Notes under the pieces: model-generated
What the model was told of the DNA's origin: nothing
What the model saw: the letters and a program-made list of their open reading frames with translations, nothing else
Databases searched by the model: none
Made by a program: the position numbers and the translations under genes
Shown here: piece by piece, positions 6,799 to 8,570 of the stretch
How the letters are laid out: each line of letters starts with the position of its first letter
Numbering within the stretch: position 1 is the first letter of the stretch
Assembly (NCBI GenBank): GCA_030695285.1
Contig: JAUYTF010000408.1
Location: 1 to 8,570 of the forward strand
DNA from: Eubacteriales bacterium
GTDB lineage: Bacteria; Bacillota; Clostridia; Christensenellales; CAG-138
Direction of reading: 5' to 3'
DNA length: 8,570 nt

Positions 6799-8235
6799 TT
6801 GAAAAAAACGACTCGGAAACGAATGGCGATTCTCGTCGTCGGTGCGGCTGCGCTCATGCTTGCCGCGCCGGCGATTTCGCATGCGGAAAATGCCGAAACG
6901 GCTCCGGATGTCACCGCGCTGTCGCAGTCGGCCAACAAAGAGGACGGCAGAGCCGTGCGCCGCACGCGGGACGGCAAGATCGAAACCTACGCCAAATACG
7001 ATGCGGGCGAATCGTTCTCTCTCGTCTGGACGGCGGAGGCACAGGTGCGCACGGCTTACGTCAAGTGGTACACCCTGCCGGATTATGCTATACTGGTTCA
7101 GACAGACGAGGACGGCGCGGCGCTCTCCCGAGAGACGATCGACGAGCCGGTCTTTAATGACTGCTACCCAATTTTGCCGGAGGCGCGCGCGCTTTCCATC
7201 TCGTGCGAAAGCGGTATGCAGATTGCGGAGGTTGTTCTCTACTCCGAAGGAACGCTGCCGGACGGCGTTTACGACTGGCTACCGCCGCTGGAAAAGGCAG
7301 ATCTTTTACTCGTCTCCGCGCACTGCGACGATGAGTTCATCTTCTTTGGCGGAACGATTCCGTATTATGCGGGCGAGAGAAAGCTGGGCGTGCAGGTTGT
7401 CTACATGGCAAACGGCGACCGCGCACGCGTGGATGAGGCGCTGAGCGGCCTATGGCATGCGGGCGTGCGCAACACACCCGTGTTTATGCCGTTTAAGGAC
7501 GTGTATACCGAGTCGCTCAGGCTCGCGCTGCTCAACTGGGGCGAGGAGGAGACGACGGGAGCGCTCATATCTCTGATTCGCCGGTTTCAGCCGGAAGTGA
7601 TCGTCACCCACGATTTGGAAGGCGAATACGGGCACGGCGCGCACATCGCGACCGCTGTGTGCATGGTAAATGCCGTGCCGCTGGCTGCAGATGCGTCGGC
7701 GTTTGCCGATTCTCTCGCAGCTTACGGCACATGGCAGGCGCAGAAGCTCTATCTGCACCTCTATCCGGAACACAGGATCACCATGGACTGGAATCAGCCG
7801 CTCCCGGTCTTTGGTGGAAAGACTGCGCTTGAGATGGCAAACGAGGCATATCATATGCACGTTTCCCAGCTGGAATACCACAGCAATGTCTACGGCGCGG
7901 GAGAGTACAGCTCGCTGGAATACGGGCTTGCATTTACCGCTGTCGGGCAGGATGCTGCGAAGAACGATTTTTTTGAGCACGTCGACCCCGCGCGGCTGAG
8001 CGACTACATCGCGCCCACGCCCGCGCCTATCGCAACGCCCGCGCCAACGGCAACGGTAGCACCGACGGCAATACCGACGGCTGCGCCGGAACCCCCCGTG
8101 GAGAATATCGATGGATTCTCGCCGAAGATGCTCGCGGGCATGGCGGCTCTTATTGCCATAAGCGCGGTTACAGCGATCATTTTTATCACGAAGCACAAAA
8201 AACAAGCAAAGCAAAAACAGCGGAAGAACCCGTAG
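6799..8235 (+). CDS. Exported, membrane-anchored PIG-L (LmbE) family deacetylase
   Basis: PIG-L/LmbE enzymes are zinc-dependent deacetylases acting mostly on N-acetylglucosaminyl compounds. This 478-aa protein has a signal peptide (basic MKKTTRKR, hydrophobic core, likely cleavage after SHA at residue 29). A beta-rich N-terminal domain of unknown family follows (about 45-155), then the PIG-L domain (about 165-375). Visible site residues are SAHCDDE (173-179), with ligands H175 and D178 and base D177, and HDLEGEYGHGAH (271-282), with H282 as third ligand by comparison with MshB. Cys176 replaces the usual proline of AHPDDE. A Pro/Thr/Ala linker (405-433), one transmembrane helix (about 444-464) and a Lys-rich tail end the protein, so the catalytic domain should sit outside the cell, tethered. 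The start is TTG; an ATG at 6823 would remove the basic n-region of the signal peptide. The exact substrate (surface glycan, lipid-linked sugar or other) is unknown. Confidence 0.87.
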   Translation: MKKTTRKRMAILVVGAAALMLAAPAISHAENAETAPDVTALSQSANKEDGRAVRRTRDGKIETYAKYDAGESFSLVWTAEAQVRTAYVKWYTLPDYAILVQTDEDGAALSRETIDEPVFNDCYPILPEARALSISCESGMQIAEVVLYSEGTLPDGVYDWLPPLEKADLLLVSAHCDDEFIFFGGTIPYYAGERKLGVQVVYMANGDRARVDEALSGLWHAGVRNTPVFMPFKDVYTESLRLALLNWGEEETTGALISLIRRFQPEVIVTHDLEGEYGHGAHIATAVCMVNAVPLAADASAFADSLAAYGTWQAQKLYLHLYPEHRITMDWNQPLPVFGGKTALEMANEAYHMHVSQLEYHSNVYGAGEYSSLEYGLAFTAVGQDAAKNDFFEHVDPARLSDYIAPTPAPIATPAPTATVAPTAIPTAAPEPPVENIDGFSPKMLAGMAALIAISAVTAIIFITKHKKQAKQKQRKNP

Positions 8236-8276
8236 AAAATATAGTCTTTCAAAGAATCTCTGGAGTTTGACAAAGC

Positions 8277-8570
8277 ATGAAGAAAACCGTTTCCCTTCTT
8301 GTCTGCGCAGCGGCGCTGATGCTCCTACCCACAGCCGCGCTTGCGGAAACAACCGAACAAAACGATCTGCCCGGCGAACCGCTGGGCGTATCGTTGACCT
8401 TGCCGGAGGACAAAGCGCCGTACGCCTACCGCCTGACGGACGCGTATGTCGTCTCTCGCGTTTCGTTTCGCAGAAAAGAGATGATCACAATCGAACCGCA
8501 GGGCGCGGCACAAGTACTCGTGCTCAACTGGTATGACGTGCCCGCCTCTTATACCGTGTCGCAACTTACC
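8277..8570 (+). CDS. Exported protein, probable tandem paralog of the PIG-L protein (3' end outside window)
   Basis: The first 98 codons of a gene that runs off the window edge with no stop. ATG at 8277 is preceded by TGGAG (8261-8265), 11 nt away, and follows the PIG-L stop by 41 nt. It begins with a clear signal peptide: MKK, a hydrophobic core ending LMLLPTAALA, and likely cleavage after Ala23. The mature part resembles the N-terminal domain of the upstream protein: VLVLNWYDVPASYTVSQL (81-98, last residue omitted) aligns with AYVKWYTLPDYAILVQ (86-101 there), and an R.TD/RTRDG segment precedes both at comparable spacing. The signal peptides are also alike (AAALMLLPTA against AAALMLAAPA). 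It is therefore probably a tandem duplicate or at least a protein sharing the same ectodomain. Whether a PIG-L catalytic domain follows cannot be seen in this window. Confidence 0.72.
   Translation, partial: MKKTVSLLVCAAALMLLPTAALAETTEQNDLPGEPLGVSLTLPEDKAPYAYRLTDAYVVSRVSFRRKEMITIEPQGAAQVLVLNWYDVPASYTVSQLT

Noticed and set aside
5110..6882. A 590-codon open frame on the minus strand opposite the transporter gene
   Set aside because: Its product is rich in Arg, His, Asp and Ala with no recognisable domain, as expected from the antisense of G+C-rich codons. The plus-strand frame has twelve membrane helices and family motifs, and no promoter or ribosome-binding site supports the antisense frame.

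Overview
The window looks like part of a chromosome from a low-to-moderate G+C relative of the Clostridia (Bacillota). Grounds: adjacent gyrB-gyrA; a gyrase A with a Clostridia-like QNRGGRG GyrA box and Thr at the Ser83-equivalent position; TTG start codons; monoderm-style exported proteins with Pro/Thr/Ala-rich linkers and a C-terminal membrane anchor. The genus cannot be named from sequence alone. Most of the window is G+C-rich (42 of 60 bases at 1201-1260), but the pepE-like gene is clearly poorer (22 and 23 of 60 at 3541-3600 and 3601-3660).

Layout. 1-420: 3' end of gyrB, cut by the window edge. 451-3030: complete gyrA, followed by a strong intrinsic terminator (3043-3075). 3215-3829 (minus strand): a peptidase E-like S51 protease. 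3945-4886 (plus strand): an HTH/WYL transcriptional regulator. These two genes diverge from a 115-bp intergenic region that carries two overlapping perfect palindromes on the predicted promoter elements. 4887-5142 is non-coding and contains an extended -10 promoter (5050-5078). 5143-6777: a UMF1/Atg22-like MFS transporter with an unusual hydrophilic insert of about 118 residues. 6799-8235: an exported, C-terminally membrane-anchored PIG-L (LmbE) family deacetylase. 8277 to the window end: the start of a second exported protein whose N-terminal domain resembles that of the PIG-L protein, probably a tandem paralog.

How the genes fit together. gyrB and gyrA encode the two gyrase subunits and are almost certainly co-transcribed. 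The WYL regulator probably controls itself and the pepE-like gene through the shared operator. The transporter and the two exported proteins are closely spaced (21 and 41 nt) on one strand, consistent with one operon running beyond the window. A surface N-acetyl-sugar deacetylase next to a transporter suggests envelope-glycan modification or amino-sugar handling, but the substrate cannot be read from the sequence. The least ordinary parts are the transporter-PIG-L-paralog cluster and the palindromic operator. No CRISPR array, rRNA, tRNA, IS element or phage gene was seen.
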